Source: Cryptomeria japonica
Taxonomy: Eukaryota; Streptophyta; Pinopsida; Cupressales; Cupressaceae
Direction of reading: 5' to 3'
DNA length: 64,000 nt
Assembly: GCF_030272615.1 (NCBI RefSeq)
Contig: NC_081414.1
Coordinates: forward strand, 47,236,501-47,300,500
Below, piece by piece: positions 11,572 to 24,071 of the stretch (its first letter is position 1; each line of letters starts with the position of its first letter). The position numbers were made by a program, and so were the translations under genes. The notes under the pieces were generated by a model, which was given only the letters and a program-made list of their open reading frames with translations, was not told where the DNA came from and made no database searches.

Positions 11572-12359
11572 TGTTAGGATTCCCAAAGATACTGAGAGGG
11601 GGGGGGGGTGAAGCAGTATCTAACCAATGTCTGGATTTACTTGATTTAAAATATGAAAAGCATGTTAAAACTGTGTCCCAGTAAACCAGAAATAATGCAA
11701 CAAAAAAGAATAACAACAACCACATGAGAAGCACACCATAACATAGTATTTTAATGAGGAAACCCTGTGTGGGAAAAACCTCGGTGGGTTTTGTGACCCA
11801 CATTATTCACTTACTATCCAATAAGGGAATATTACTCTTACAATAGGGGCCTGCACATGTAGGAAGGCCAAGTGCCTAGAGCTCACTGCTCAATTATAAA
11901 AGAAGTCACACTAACTTACAAAAATGGATTATATTAATCCAATGTCTTGTACTGCTTCAAATTAGCATCTGCTATGCCAGGTCCAGTACCGGTTTAAGCT
12001 CTGCCACATACATAAACCCTTAACCTATAATTCACACATTAGGTCTGCATAATTTTTGCCTATCTCCTTTATTACAAAATGATCTATATTGATCTCATAC
12101 ATAAATGAGTCATATTACAACTCACCTTGTTGGCTTACAATGATTTTACAATTAATTACAAAATACATTTTAAACAAAATTCATGTCGGCCAGGATGCCG
12201 ATATCTTTCCTTTCACTGTCGGTGTTTTGTGTGATGTACAATTTGTTGTTGCTAGTGTCGATATTCTGTCTTGCCGGTATCATATGATTGCAAGGTTGCC
12301 ATCAATGACAAAACCTTCAATCACCTACAATTTCTCATTGGAGTGTGCATTTGCCAACA
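11572..12359 (-). repeat. NA element LTR (copy A, 788 bp)
   Basis: Read on the minus strand it starts TGTTGGC after a polypurine tract and ends CCTAACA. It matches 24905-25691. The 3' end carries a run of 11 G on the plus strand. Layout and scattered words (GGAAACCCTGT, GGCCAAGTGCCTAGAGCTCA) resemble the copia LTR at 15582-16640, so the two families are distantly related. It is shared by the ORF2 C-half on one side and the gag remnant on the other. Confidence 0.75.
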
Positions 12360-12642
12360 ATCTCCCCCTTTGGCATTGATGACAACACTCATGAGAAAAA
12401 TCAAAAAGTGTCCAAAAAAATGATTTGCAAAAATAGTCTGCCAAAAAGTTTTTCCAAAATTGTATGCTCAAAGTTGTATGCTCCCCCTCAGCAGATGGTG
12501 TCCTTTATCTGACCATTTTTCTCATCCCACTACTCCCCCTTTGACATCAATGACTAAGGTTGTCATTTGCTGTTAGTGGAGTCCTACTTGGATTCTTGTA
12601 ACTGGTGGGTTACAATCTAAAAGATATCTATCAAAACTAAAT
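12360..12642 (-). promoter_or_regulatory. Cluster of polypurine-tract-like motifs before the NA LTR (copy A)
   Basis: On the minus strand GGGGGAG-type purine runs occur next to the LTR (12361-12371) and again near 12481-12487 and 12533-12540. The first has the position of the plus-strand primer (PPT). Several PPTs in a row upstream of the 3' LTR are a known hallmark of Sirevirus-type copia elements. Confidence 0.55.
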
Positions 12643-15581
12643 TTATGCATTGCTAAATGTTTTGCAGTCTTTTATTGTCTCTTTTGTTCTCTGCACTGTA
12701 CCGGTGAGTATGTGCATTTTCTCTTCCAGTGTCTTCAATCTGGGAACCAGAGCCTCAGATATTTCTTTTCTCAAAGAAATAAGATACTCTAGTCTTGGGC
12801 TACATCTGCATTTTAAGTCCTTTGCCTTGTCTTTTATTTCTTGTTTGTCTTTCTCCAATTTCTTGATTTTCTCTTCATGCTCTGCAATTTTCTTTTCTAA
12901 TTTCAAAAATGAATCTGATGTGCCAATCGGATTGTCAGCAATATTATTTATTTTCTCTTGTTCTTTTCTGATTGCCTTGTCAAGATCCTCTGTTAAGACA
13001 TTTGTTTTGCAGATGTCCCTATATAGTTTCTTGAAGTCATAGATTATTTCTCCAAGTTCTGGTAAAAGGGTGTTCATTTCTTCCTTGTTTTTCTTTACAA
13101 TATCCTCAAAGAATTTCTCTTTTTCTTTTATTAGTCTCTCATTAAATGTATCCTCATTCATTTGATCAATAGTTATTAGGTTACTAGTGATAAACTTAGA
13201 TAATGTGTCTAGTTGACCTAAAGAATCTTTATTCTCAACACTACACTTTGGTGCTATCACTTTGAGAATTGTTTTGGTATCATCAATAGCCTTATAGACT
13301 TGTGCATTGCATTTTGTGATCTTCTTTATTGAATCTAATAAGATCTCAGTTACATTAGTAGGTCTGAATTCTATCATAGTTGTACCAGATGTTTATCCAA
13401 CAGTTTTTACAATAGCCATGCTACCAGTTGTAGTTATTTCCTTGCTTTGTTCGACCTCTGGTAGGTCAGTCTGTGTTTGCATTTCCACAAACAAAGGTTT
13501 AGGCTTTTCAATTTGTGTCAGTGCCACTGTCTCTATCTGTACCTATGCTTCAACCTATACCGGTTTGGGTTTCTCTAACCGTGTCTCAGAAGGTTTCAAT
13601 GAGTTTTCAGTTGTCGGTTCCTCAGTTTGTGCCTCTGAACTTTGCTTTTCTTAGCCGGTTCTTCAGATGGTTTATTTGTTGTATCTACCAGTTTCTCAGT
13701 GGTATCCTTTGCCGGTTTCTCTTCTTGTGTAGGTTTTTTTGTGTTTAATTCAACCTCTACATTCGGTGACTTAGTGGTCACATCTTTCTCCTTATCCTCA
13801 GTGGTCTCTCTATCAACCATGACATTAAATTCCTGAGTATCTACATTTACTGTATACAAAACTTCTGATTTAGGGTTTGTATCTTCTACCAGAGTCTCCA
13901 TACTCTCAGTGGCTAGTTATTTTCAGTGATATCTACAAGTGGAGTATCTGAAGGAGGTGGGGGCATATTGTTAGTTATTTTTAAACTTGGTGGTCCACCT
14001 ACCTTGCCTTTACCCTTGTCTCTATCTTTTTGATATACTTTGATAGTTTTAGGTCTAAGTAATTCTTCCTCTTTTTGTTTCTCCACAAAGAAAATATCCC
14101 ATCCATCAGCAGTTTCCTCAGAACTTCCTTTACTCTACCTGCCATTAATGCTACATGCCAGTGAGTAGTAGAAAATATTGTCCTATTAGCCTCACTGATT
14201 AATTTATCTATTTCATCAGGTGAGTTAACTGGATGCATTGCCAGTAATTTTTCAATCTTAATCTTTTTATCTAGTTCAACAATAGATAAACTTCTAGCTT
14301 CTAATCTCCTATACAAGTCATTTGGAATTTCATCAACAACTTGCATTAAGAATTTCTTGTATATATCTAAGTGCAAAATTACACTATTCTCTATACTTTC
14401 CTTATCATCAGCTGATAGTGTATTGTATATTTTATTGATACTCATCAGCTTACCATCTTCTGTTAGTTCGCTAAGAAGTTTGTCAGTAGGAGCAATAGTT
14501 TGTTTCACCTTCTTCTTAGGAGTCATCTTCTTCGCCAAAGGCCTTACTACTTGTTGCTTCTATCTTATCTTTTTAGGTGTAGGAGAAGGTACCGGTGAAG
14601 GTTTTATTTTCCTCTCAACTCTCTTGAATACAACAAGTATGTCACTTTCAGAAGAAGTTCCAATCGGTGAAAGATGAGTTTCCAGTTGAAGTGCTTCCAA
14701 CTCACTTTTAGTTATAACAGTTTTTTTTAACACATCTTCCTTGATTGCCTTTGCCTGTCAAGTTCATTTTCTAACTATTGCTTCTACCTTCTTAACTATT
14801 TTCCTTGATTGTATTGTGCTTTGAATTGTTTCTGCACTACCAAATACTTTCTCTTCCAGTTCCTTAGGAGCTTCAAGGAGGACTTTTGCATAAGTTTCTA
14901 TGATGTTGTCATTTGTTTCATAGCCCATTTCAGTTACCCAGATGGTTCTAGGGATAACTGCCTCCATCCAAATTTCATTTTTCTTGATCAAACAATAGAT
15001 TTTCTTTTGATACTTGTCCACAATAGCTTGTGATAGCCTTACTCTAGTTTTCATTCAAGCCTTTAGTGCTTGAAAATGCTCATTTATGTTTTTCTCCTTG
15101 TTTTCTCCCATATTGTTCAATAGATCTGATAGTTGTTTTCCTATCGGTATATCAAATCCAAAATCTCTGGCACCAATACTCGGTGCCTATTTGGTTATGT
15201 ATAGCATCAGACAAACAAGTAAGTTTCCAAATCTGAATGTTCCCTTTCTCTTTTGATCTTTCACAAATTGTCTATCAACTTGTCTTTAAGCCATTCACAT
15301 ATGTCTATCGTTGCATTATCATTGACCATATCATAGGCACTCTTGATACATAGGCTAGAAATTGAATTTAACCTATTTTCATGTGTAGCCTTATAACCTA
15401 AGATCATACTAATAAATCTGACATTTATATCCTTCACATCGTTTACCCTTAGAGATCTCTTATCAAATGTTGCATGAGTTAGGTTTGTCACCATGTCATT
15501 TGAGACCTTCTTTGTTTTGTCTGGTCTATTACTGGTGGAGAGTAACCTTGTTACAACTTTTACTACTTCTTTTGTGATTCT
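12643..15581 (-). pseudogene. NA element ORF2, middle and C-terminal part (copy A)
   Basis: Decayed minus-strand coding region with open pieces at 15261-15581, 14764-15054, 13999-14538, 13596-13901 and 12643-13377. In protein order: the ICEWLKD core; a helical segment (PSQAIVDKY-like, here LSQAIVDKYQKK); a lysine-rich basic patch (KKMTPKKKVK); a segment IPNDLYRRLEAR; a Thr/Glu/Lys-rich low-complexity tract; and a strongly charged coiled coil of about 240 residues (KLEKKIAEHEEKIKKLEKDK). It directly precedes the polypurine cluster and LTR. The N-terminus is cut by the copia LTR at 15582. The function is unknown; a structural or packaging role is only a guess. Confidence 0.6.
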
Positions 15582-16640
15582 TGTTAGGTCCCGAAGACAA
15601 CTGAGAGGTGGGGGTGAATCAGTTGTCAAATAAATTCAAACCAAAAACAACTTAACCAATTTAATGCTTAATACAGGTAAACCAGTCTTTTATGCCGGTA
15701 GACAGTTTTATCAATTAATTACAATACCAATAAAGATTAATGCATGAAACAGAAAGACAAAGTCATCCACAACACATAACACCATCATTTGTACATGGAA
15801 ACCCTATAAGGGGAAAAACCACGGTGGGAAACCTTACCCACAATTAGATGATACTACTATAGATAGTAAGTGTATACAAATGGGGTCGGCACATGCAAAA
15901 AGGCCAAGCCCCTAGAGCTCACTCCTCAAACATAAAATGGGAGTCACATTGACTACAATTGGATGGCTAAATCCAATATGAATGTGCTACTCAAATTAGC
16001 ATCTTTCTATGTTGGATTCAGTACCAGTGTAGTTCTGATTGTCTTCATAAAAACCTCCTTCAACCTTCAAATGATGTCTATGTGTATAGCTCTTCTTAAT
16101 CTCGCATATACCTTCACACAATTCTTTTTTGCATTCCACATTCGATCTTACAAATAAGATCTTACATTTATATCATAACCTAATACCAATTTTAGTAGGT
16201 CAACTCTAAAGCATATTACAATAAAATCAATTTACAAATAAAACAATATCCAATGCAATAATTGATTCATCATTTTGGCTTGATGCATTTACAACAATAA
16301 TAAAACATCTCCATAGTCTATCATGCTGATCTGGAAAAGATAAACCTACTGGTGTATAACCTAGACCTATTTTTTGGTAACAGTAAATATGCAAATACCA
16401 ATATGCCAATGAACAAATCTTCAAGACAAAGTGTCCAAACAATGTCTTCGACATAACCAGGTGTTCTCCATGCCATTCCAAGTGCCGGTGAACATTATAT
16501 CCCGTCGATGTACCAGATACTGGTGACTGTGTGTAAGTCATTTGCTTGCCAGTGAATCTTGCTGATTCTCCAAAGTGCCAGAGTTGATAAGTGTTAGTAG
16601 GTGTTGACATCAATGACAAAAACATAACCAAATACCAACA
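15582..16640 (-). repeat. Copia (Sirevirus-like) 3' LTR, copy A (1059 bp)
   Basis: On the minus strand it starts TGTTGGTATTTGG and ends GGACCTAACA. It matches 28537-29597 and 34176-35236. A polypurine tract abuts its start. Its other end is joined directly to NA ORF2 without a visible target-site duplication, and the same junction occurs in copy B, so the junction predates the duplication. Confidence 0.85.
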
Positions 16641-16945
16641 ATCTCCCCCTTTGGCATTGATGGCAACACAAGATGGAAAAACCATCAAAGTGCCAAAATA
16701 GAAATGCCAAATACCAAAAACCAACAATCTCACCAAAAAGATCATAACCAGAAACCAAAATACAGATAGAGAGTAATCAGTCTCTCCAAAATAACAATCT
16801 CCCCCTCGGAGTAACATGTGTTTTCCTTATGTTTTTACATACCAATCTCTCCCCCTTTGACATCAAATGCCAAAGCAATATAAAGACCATTTTACAGAGA
16901 CAAAATACCAACCAATTCACTATAACAACTACTCCCCCTGAGAAG
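16641..16945 (-). promoter_or_regulatory. Cluster of four polypurine-tract-like motifs (copia copy A)
   Basis: Minus-strand purine runs lie at about 16641-16652 (AAAGGGGGAGAT, next to the LTR), 16798-16806, 16848-16857 and 16932-16939. The first is in the PPT position. The cluster is repeated at 29598-29897 and resembles that of NA. Confidence 0.6.
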
Positions 16946-17016
16946 TAGCTTTTCATCAAAGCCGGAGTAAAAGATTTCTCTGTTAATTTTGTCGGTTGAT
17001 GACTATCATCAACTAT

Positions 17017-17805
17017 CTAAGTTTCTACTAGTGGGGGTATGACCCCAAGCTGGTCTCTAAGATATTCAAAAGTCTCCTTAGGCAGAGGTTTAGTGAAAAT
17101 GTCTGCAATCTGCTCTTTAGTATTCACATAAACAAGTTTAATTTCTTTTGCTTCAACATTTTCCCTTAGAAAATTCAGTTTGATAGAAACATGTTTGGTT
17201 TTAGAGTCTAATACCGGATTCTTAGATATATCAATTGTTGCAGTGTTATCACAATAGATAGTAATAGGTTCCTTGCATTTTACCTTTATATCCTTCAACA
17301 TTTGCTTAAGCCATAGTACCTGTGTACAGTTAGTTGTTGCTGCAACATATTCTGATTCTGCTGTTGATAATGATGTACAACTTTGTTTCTTACTCAACCA
17401 AGAAATTAATCTATTTCCAAGAAAAAATGCTCCGCCGGTGGTGCTTTTTCTATCATCCACATCTACTCCCCAATTTGCATATCTGTATGCACATAGTTCA
17501 AAGTTTTCATCTCTAGGATACCATAATCCAAGATTTGTAGTGCCTTGCAAGTACCAGAAAATCCTTTTTACTGTTGATTCATGATTTTCTCTAAGATTAC
17601 TCTGAAATCTTGAAACAATACATATTGCATTCATGATATTAGGTCTTGTTTGTGTCAAATACGGTAAGCCTCCTATCATAGATTTGTACCTAGTCGGATT
17701 AACAGGTGTAGATTCATCCCTTAGTGATAATTTGTCATTTGTAGTCATAGGTGTGCTTACCAGTTTGGAGTTTTCCATCCCAAATTTCTTTAATAACTCC
17801 TTCAA
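17017..17805 (-). pseudogene. Copia RNase H and C-terminal RT (copy A)
   Basis: An open frame of 262 residues. It contains YKSMIGGLPYL, the RNase H landmarks DVDDRKSTTGG and SWLSKKQSCTSLSTAESEYV, and ends near IADIFTKPLPKETF, the usual end of copia polyproteins. RNase H degrades the RNA strand after reverse transcription. One frame break separates it from the RT piece upstream at 17851. It is nearly identical to 29974-30705, closer than most of the duplicated unit. Confidence 0.85.
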
Positions 17806-17850
17806 GTACTTGGATTAACTCAAGAATATACCTTTATCAACCTGTGAAAT

Positions 17851-18414
17851 CTACAATCCTAAAAAGAATTGTATTTCTCCAATCATAGACATTTCAAACT
17901 CTTCTTGCATTTCAATAGAAAAGTCTTTACATAATCCATCTTCTCCTCCAAAGATTATATCATCAACAAAAACTTCTATAACCAAGATGTCATCATTAGT
18001 CACTTTGTAATATAAGTTAATGTCAGCATTACCTTTAGAAAATCCAATCTTCAAAAGATACTTATCCAATCTTGCATACCAAGCTCTTGGAGCTTGTTTC
18101 AACCCATACAAAGCTTTCCTTAACCTGCAAACCATATCTTCATTATCTCTCAAAGAAAATCCATTAGGTTGTTCAATGTAAACTTCTTCTTCAAGATCTC
18201 CATTCAGAAATGCACATTTAATATCCATTTGATATACTTTGCAGTTCTTGTGTGCTGCAAAAGCCAAGAATAATTTGACTACCTCAATTCTAGCTACCGG
18301 TGCAAACGTTTCATTATAATTAATTCCTTCTTTCTGAGAGTATCCCTTACACACTAGTCTTGCTTTATTTCTGATTACCTTACCATCTTCATTAAGTTTT
18401 TTTTGAATACCCAT
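17851..18414 (-). pseudogene. Copia reverse transcriptase core (copy A)
   Basis: An open frame of 187 residues with the copia RT landmarks [50 protein letters not shown] and the catalytic box [10 protein letters not shown] (a YVDD-type box with Phe). It copies element RNA into DNA in intact relatives. The frame closes at 17851 just before the RNase H frame, which shows decay. Confidence 0.85.
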
Positions 18415-19488
18415 TTTGTTCCAATCACATTTTTGTCTTTAGGCCGAGGAACTAATATCAAAGCATTGTTCTTCTCAATTTGCTCTAATTCTTCTTCCAT
18501 AGCTTTAATTCAATGTTTATCCTCACATGCCTCATTAACTGATGATGGTTCAATTTGAGAAATAAGACATGCCTCTTCATTTTTTATTCTTGCTCTTGTC
18601 ATAACTCCTTTATACTTGTTTCCAATTACCTGATCTTTAGAGTGATTCAGTCTTACATATCAGGGAGTCTTTGTTTGTTGTTGTTCCTCAGTTATAGTGG
18701 ACTTTTGAAATGATACCGGTGTAACTGGATCTTCATTTTGTATCAAAGGATTCAATGTAGGTTCATTTGTCAGTATTTCTGTTACTAGTTCAGAATCTAT
18801 ATACCTTGAAGTTCCTTTGAATTGTTCATCAATCTTCACATTTGTACTTTCAACAATTTTCTGCAATCTTTTGTTAAAACATCTATATGCCTTACTCTTA
18901 GATGAATAACCAAGAAATATTCCTTCATCACTTCTAGGATCAACTTTGCCAATATACTCATCTCTTCTAATATAGCATTTACTTCCAAATATTCTAAAAT
19001 ATTTAAGAGTAGGAGTAATACCAAATCATAGTTCATGAGGGGTCTTACCAGTTTCACCTTTGATGTGAACTTTGTTGATTGTATAGACTGTTGTGCTTAC
19101 TATGTCTCTCCAATACACATGTGGTAAATTTTCTTTTGATAACATTCTTCTAGATGCATCCAAGATAGTTCTATTTTTCCTCTCTACAACTCCATTTTGT
19201 TGTGGTGTCTGGGGTGCTAATAGTTGTCTTTTGATTCCATTTACTTCATAGAATGCATTAAATTCCTTAGATGTAAATTCTCCTCCTTGATCTGATCTTA
19301 GACATTTAATTATCTTTTCGGTTTCATTCTCTACCATTGCTTTGAACAGTTTGAACTTCCCAAGTGTTTCTGATTTTTCTCTGAGGAAAGTAACCCAACA
19401 CATTCTAGAGTAGTCATCAATGATTAGCATGAAATATCTATCACCTTCCAAACTTTTAGTTCTAGCTGGACCACATAAATCAGTTTGG
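18415..19488 (-). pseudogene. Copia integrase fragment and IN-RT linker, truncated at the duplication junction (copy A)
   Basis: Pieces at 19026-19487, 18836-19057 and 18660-18866. The integrase core shows TDLCGPARTKS with the first catalytic Asp, CLRSDQGGEF with the second Asp and NGVVERKNRT with the Glu. Upstream protease and gag are absent because the sequence switches to gypsy LTR at about 19488. The linker carries the same low-complexity text as 31468-31797. Confidence 0.8.
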
Positions 19489-22400
19489 AATTGACCACTT
19501 TGAAAATTACGTCTTCGCAATTAAATGCGAAAATGTGGCGTAATTGCTTGAAAGTTGCAAAACTCAGTCTGATGATCCAAAAATCATGTCGATCGATTCC
19601 AGAGGTATTTTTAAGGTTCATCAGACATTCCGAAAGTGAGTTGCATGGAAACGAAATTTTTTTTAGTCAAACCCACTTTGGGGCCCGACCTGGCTCATGC
19701 CCGTGCATTAATTTTTAATGGCGAAATGGTTTTAGAAAAGGCATTAAAACTTCAATGAATTGCAAATTGGTATGTGTAGACCCAAGTCCATGTAACTTTG
19801 CCAATGTCCCCTCTATTGTGGGAGTCAACAATGAAAATGCATTTTAATTTTTAAACAACAAATTTAATATGCTGGTGAAACACCAGATTGGAGGTTGAAA
19901 AGAGTGTTGAAGTTTTTATTTGGAATTTTTAGCAGTTGCAGCCCATTAAAACATGTTTTAGCAAATGCCATTAGCAAGCATCAAAACTCCATGCAAAGAC
20001 ATTATGTCAAGTAGAGTGTGGCATGGGTTTATGTCTCCAGTGAATGCAAATGTCAAACAAGAACCATATTCCTCCTTCCTCACGTGCCTCCTTATCCTTC
20101 TCAACTGGTGGTGGTGTTTGAACAAGGGCATTTTAAATTCAGAAAATGCAATGGTGTGGTTTAAAAACAAATTGAAACTTCCCAACAAATTTAACGGCTG
20201 GCACAAAGCCAGATTCCACAACCTTCCCAACATCCTCATTCTGTGTTATGTTTGGGACGCATTGAAGTTGGAGCAAATGCAATTTAATAGAGCTTCCCTC
20301 CTCCCTCACGTGAAATTGTAAAAGCATGGGAACTTTTAAGCAAGTGCAATCAGTAGCTAAAGCTTCTCCCACATAGCAGGTAAAAGATAAGTCCTTCAGC
20401 AAAGTGCAATGGTAGGTGTATGCCCAAATTCCACAACTTCTGCCAGCATTTTTCCTCATGGGGGAAGCGTCAATTTTATAAACTCTCAGGCAAATGAAAA
20501 GGTTTTGGCCAATCTTCTTTTTGTTGTGCGTGGTAGTTGAACAGCAGACCATTGAAATTTTAATCAAATGCAAATGGCATGTAGAGTGTGGCGTGAGGAT
20601 GGATTTTAAGCATTAAGAAGGTTTCAGACAAAAGGCTCCATGAAAAGACTTAGAAAAAACTTTCAAAAATACATTCCCAGGAAGATGCATATATCCCACA
20701 TTGGCTGTGGAGGGGAAAATTTCAATATATAAAAGAAATACTCCACACTACCATAGTGTCAAAGCTTTGGGCTTTTGACACAAGGTGCCGGATGGGCACC
20801 AAAGTGGACCCCACACATAGGCATGGATCCCAAGGTGACTGGAGGAGGTTGATAGATGGCGACATGTGGACCACATGCAAGCATGCTTCTCGAGGCAAAT
20901 GGGCAAAATTTTGCAGAGAAAGGCCGACTTAACCAGCGAGAAGGTTTGGAAAGGATTGATAGACAACATGACTTTACGAAGGCGAGATCATGAAGGATAA
21001 TGACTACAAAATAGTGAAAAGCCCAGGGTGAAAATGCAGGAGTTAAAGATCGTGCAAGTCCGAGATGATCGACGGTGTGCGTGGTTTCATGAGGTGAATT
21101 TGCACACCAGTTACCATCTGCAAAATGGTGAAAGTCATGTGGCACTCAGGTGGTAGGTCCAGTCAGAGGTCCAATAGGTGGGTCCCATTCCAGTGGCGGT
21201 GTTGTAGTGCACACATGGCGTACAGGTGGACAGACAAGCAAGCGGACATGTGGAGGTGATGAGGTGTTAGTTGGGGTGGCCCCCAGTAGACCCTACAAAC
21301 CAATTGGAGGCCACCATGTAGCAAAGCGTCAGAGCACAAAAGGGCCAAAAATCAAAGTTAAATTTATTTTATTATATAGTTGAAACTATATTAAATATTC
21401 AAAAATTTAAATGATTGTGCACATGTGAAGAATTAATTCGCTCAGGGCTCAATTTTTGGCAAAAATATGAAGTATTATATATTGTCGAAAAGCTCTATGA
21501 GTGAGGAATCCGATCAAGTAGTTAATTTTAACAAATATGGGATATTTCGAGAGCAGTTTCCATGGGAAAGAATAAGGTAATGAATTTCAATTAGAGAAAA
21601 TAGACACTTGGCAATTTCGGTTGCAGATCTGATCTTTCCCTCCTCTTCTTATTCTCGATTCTTCTCATTTGTAAGGGTTCCAGAAATTAGGAGAATGGTT
21701 CCATATTTTCATGGCTTCCAATTCTAAGTTCTTTTCAAAATTATACAGGGCAATGTCCTTTTCCATAAAATAGAGTTTGATTCATGCTATAGGTGTTATT
21801 TGTTGTAGGTTCTTGTGTATGTAAGGCATGCACAAATTTGCACATAATTTGTCTCTGAAGTGTATCTTCATTTTATTCAAATTTTATTCTTAAGGAGGAC
21901 CAAGTTTGTCATAAACAGTTGTATCTGTGAGTGTAATGCTTGTTTGTAGGTAATCTTCAAGGAAGATTTTAAACTTTGTGAGCAAACATTAATAAAATAG
22001 GGTTCATGCTTCTGGATCTGATATTTTCTGTGGATAAGCTTAGTAATGCATTATGTAAGGCATTAATGTAGAAAGATTTCATGATGAAGATGGATTTGCA
22101 ATGAGTGATTTTACTTATAGTTTGATGCATGACTCTGTTACCCTTGGATAAGGCACTGATCTTGCAATTAAGGGGGTTCTCAAACCAATTTAAAATCCAA
22201 TCAAAACATCTTTAGTTTATGTTATGTTTTAAAATGTTTCATCTATCTCATGCTCAAGCATAGTTGAGTTTCATGTGTAGATCTAGTCCATCTGCAATAA
22301 ACTACTTGTTTTAGAGCCTCGGTGAGATCTATCTACTTATGGTGATGCTACTTTGTTTGTAATGGGTCTAACTCAATGCATCACAGGTAAACCTGCCTAG

Positions 22401-22558
22401 GTTTTGCAGAGCCTGAAGAGAAGAAGGATCTAAACATCCTTGTTAGTTGGTCTGGTTAATCCTATGGAATCATAGTTGAGGTTGGTTGCCTTTTAATATT
22501 TGGTTGTAGGTTATACTGGTTGCTAATTTTTGTTGTTCAACATAAAAAGGAACCAACA
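19489..22558 (+). repeat. Gypsy LTR copy 3, 5'-truncated by the duplication
   Basis: Begins at the position equivalent to about 6206 of LTR copy 2 and ends CCAACA at 22558. It keeps the TATA-like motif (20726-20735). It holds a 17-bp segment near 20180-20198 that copy 2 lacks, and the approximately 70-bp segment that copy 2 lost. Open frames at 19965-20321 and 20139-20573 are LTR text in both copies and are not called as genes. Confidence 0.8.
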
Positions 22559-22653
22559 GAATCAAAGCGAGACTATTGGTTTGCATTGCTTGTCATTTGT
22601 GTTCTTCGTTTTGATTTTAACATTCTTATATCAAAGTTTTGAGTTTAATGGCT
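22559..22653 (+). repeat. 95-bp LTR-tail fragment, second copy
   Basis: Near identical to 9205-9299 and placed the same way after an LTR end. It is part of the tandem duplication. Confidence 0.7.
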
Positions 22654-22895
22654 TTGCAAATATCTTCAAGAGAGTTGAGAGGAAAACAAAACCTTCATCG
22701 ATACCTTCTCCTACACCTGAAAGGAAAAGACAGAATACCGGCACTATCAACGACAAACTCTACACCGGCACACAAAACATTGGCAGTGAAAGGAAAGATA
22801 CCGGCATCCAGTCCGACAGGAATTTTGTTTAAAATATATTTTGTAATTAATTGTAAAATCATTGTAAGCTGACATAGCGAGTTGTAATATGACAT
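22654..22895 (+). mobile_element. Inverted NA-element fragment (copy B)
   Basis: Counterpart of 9300-9540: an ORF2 piece fused to an NA LTR piece on the plus strand. The ORF2 text it carries is the part that was later deleted from the main ORF2 of this copy near 27757. Confidence 0.65.
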
Positions 22896-23786
22896 ATATA
22901 TTTTTCTCCCTATTTTCTCCCATATTTTTCAATAGATCTGATAGTTGTTTTCCTACCGGTATATCAAATCCAAAATCTCTAGCACCAATACTGGGTACCT
23001 GTTTGGTTATGTGTAGCATCAAACAAACAAGTAAGTTTCCAAATCTAAATGTTCCCTTTTTGTCTCTTTTGATCTTTCCCAAATTGTCTATCAACATGTC
23101 TTTAAGCCATTCACATATGTCTATCCTTGCATTATCATTGACCATATCATAGGCACTCTTTATACATAGGCTAGAAACTGAGTTTAACTGATTTGCATGT
23201 GTAGTCTTATACCCTAAGATCATACTGATAAATCTGACATTTATATCCTTAACATCGTTTACCCTTAGAGATATCTTCTTAAATGTTGTACTAGTTAGGT
23301 TTGTCACCATGTCATTTGAGACCTTCTTTGTTTTGTTTGGTTTGTTACTAGTGGAGGGTAACCCTGTTGCAGCTTTTACTGCTTCTTTTGTGATTTTATT
23401 AATAGAGTCTAACCAGAAAAATTCACCATGTACTCTTCTTAACACAATCCTTATAACATCCTTGGGAAAATCTGGGATACTAAGAATTTTAGTGAAACCT
23501 AGGGTTTCTACTATCTTAAGTTCAGGTTTGACATTTCCAGATTCATCACAGATTACAGTCTTATACATATTTTAAATTTCATCATCACCTAATTCATCAA
23601 TATGACAATGTATATATCCTAGGGTCTTCAGCATATACTACTCCTTTTTGGAATTTGAGAGAATGCACCTATGTTATCATCTTTCTTTACAATTTCGGGA
23701 ACTAGGTGAAATACGGGTCTAGGTTGCTTAACAACCTCAACAATAGTAGGGTTTGCAATAAATTTAGGAGAGGATGAAGATGCCAT
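22896..23786 (-). pseudogene. NA element ORF2, N-terminal half (copy B)
   Basis: Starts at ATG 23786-23784 (MASSSSPKFIANP). A frame change follows in the first 60 codons. The main open stretch (about 22896-23568) carries the ICEWLKDMLIDNLGKIK core and then DFGFDIPVGKQLSDLLKNMG. Compared with copy A it lacks the early TGA but has its own frameshift. Confidence 0.6.
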
Positions 23787-24071
23787 AGCTATAACCATCT
23801 CAATCTTCCTTAAGGATGAATGATTTGATGGATTGCTTCACGTCTTCGCTTGGAATACCTCAGCTTGGGAATTTTCACGTTCTCAAGGATTTGAATGTTC
23901 GGTGAATGAAAAAGGAGCCAAAACACTTGCTTTATAATGTTATTTTTGCCAACTACCATATTTAATGCTTGCTGTTTAAGTCAAAACTTAACTCATCTTC
24001 CGGTATAGAAGTAATTTCAGCTTCTTACCATCAACCGAGGGAATAATAGCATACCTCCAAAAGAATTTTCT
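23787..24071 (-). other. Spacer between NA gag remnant and ORF2 (copy B)
   Basis: Equivalent to 10434-10738. No gene is seen. Confidence 0.4.

Larger units (their letters stand above)
6206..19488. repeat. Tandem duplication, copy A (about 13.3 kb)
   Basis: The unit starts inside the gypsy LTR at about 6206 and ends inside copia integrase at about 19488. The same order of parts repeats from 19489 to about 32447: LTR tail, 95-bp fragment, inverted NA fragment, NA ORF2 N-half, NA gag, NA LTR, ORF2 C-half, copia LTR, RNase H, RT, integrase. The left flank continues as intact LTR and the right flank continues as intact copia, as expected for a simple tandem duplication. The junction sits at a short shared TTGACCACTTT-like sequence. 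Confidence 0.8.

Noticed and set aside
11572-11803. Hydrophobic, membrane-like N-terminus on the NA gag frame
   Set aside because: The segment is translated LTR, upstream of the primer site, so it cannot be part of the gag protein.
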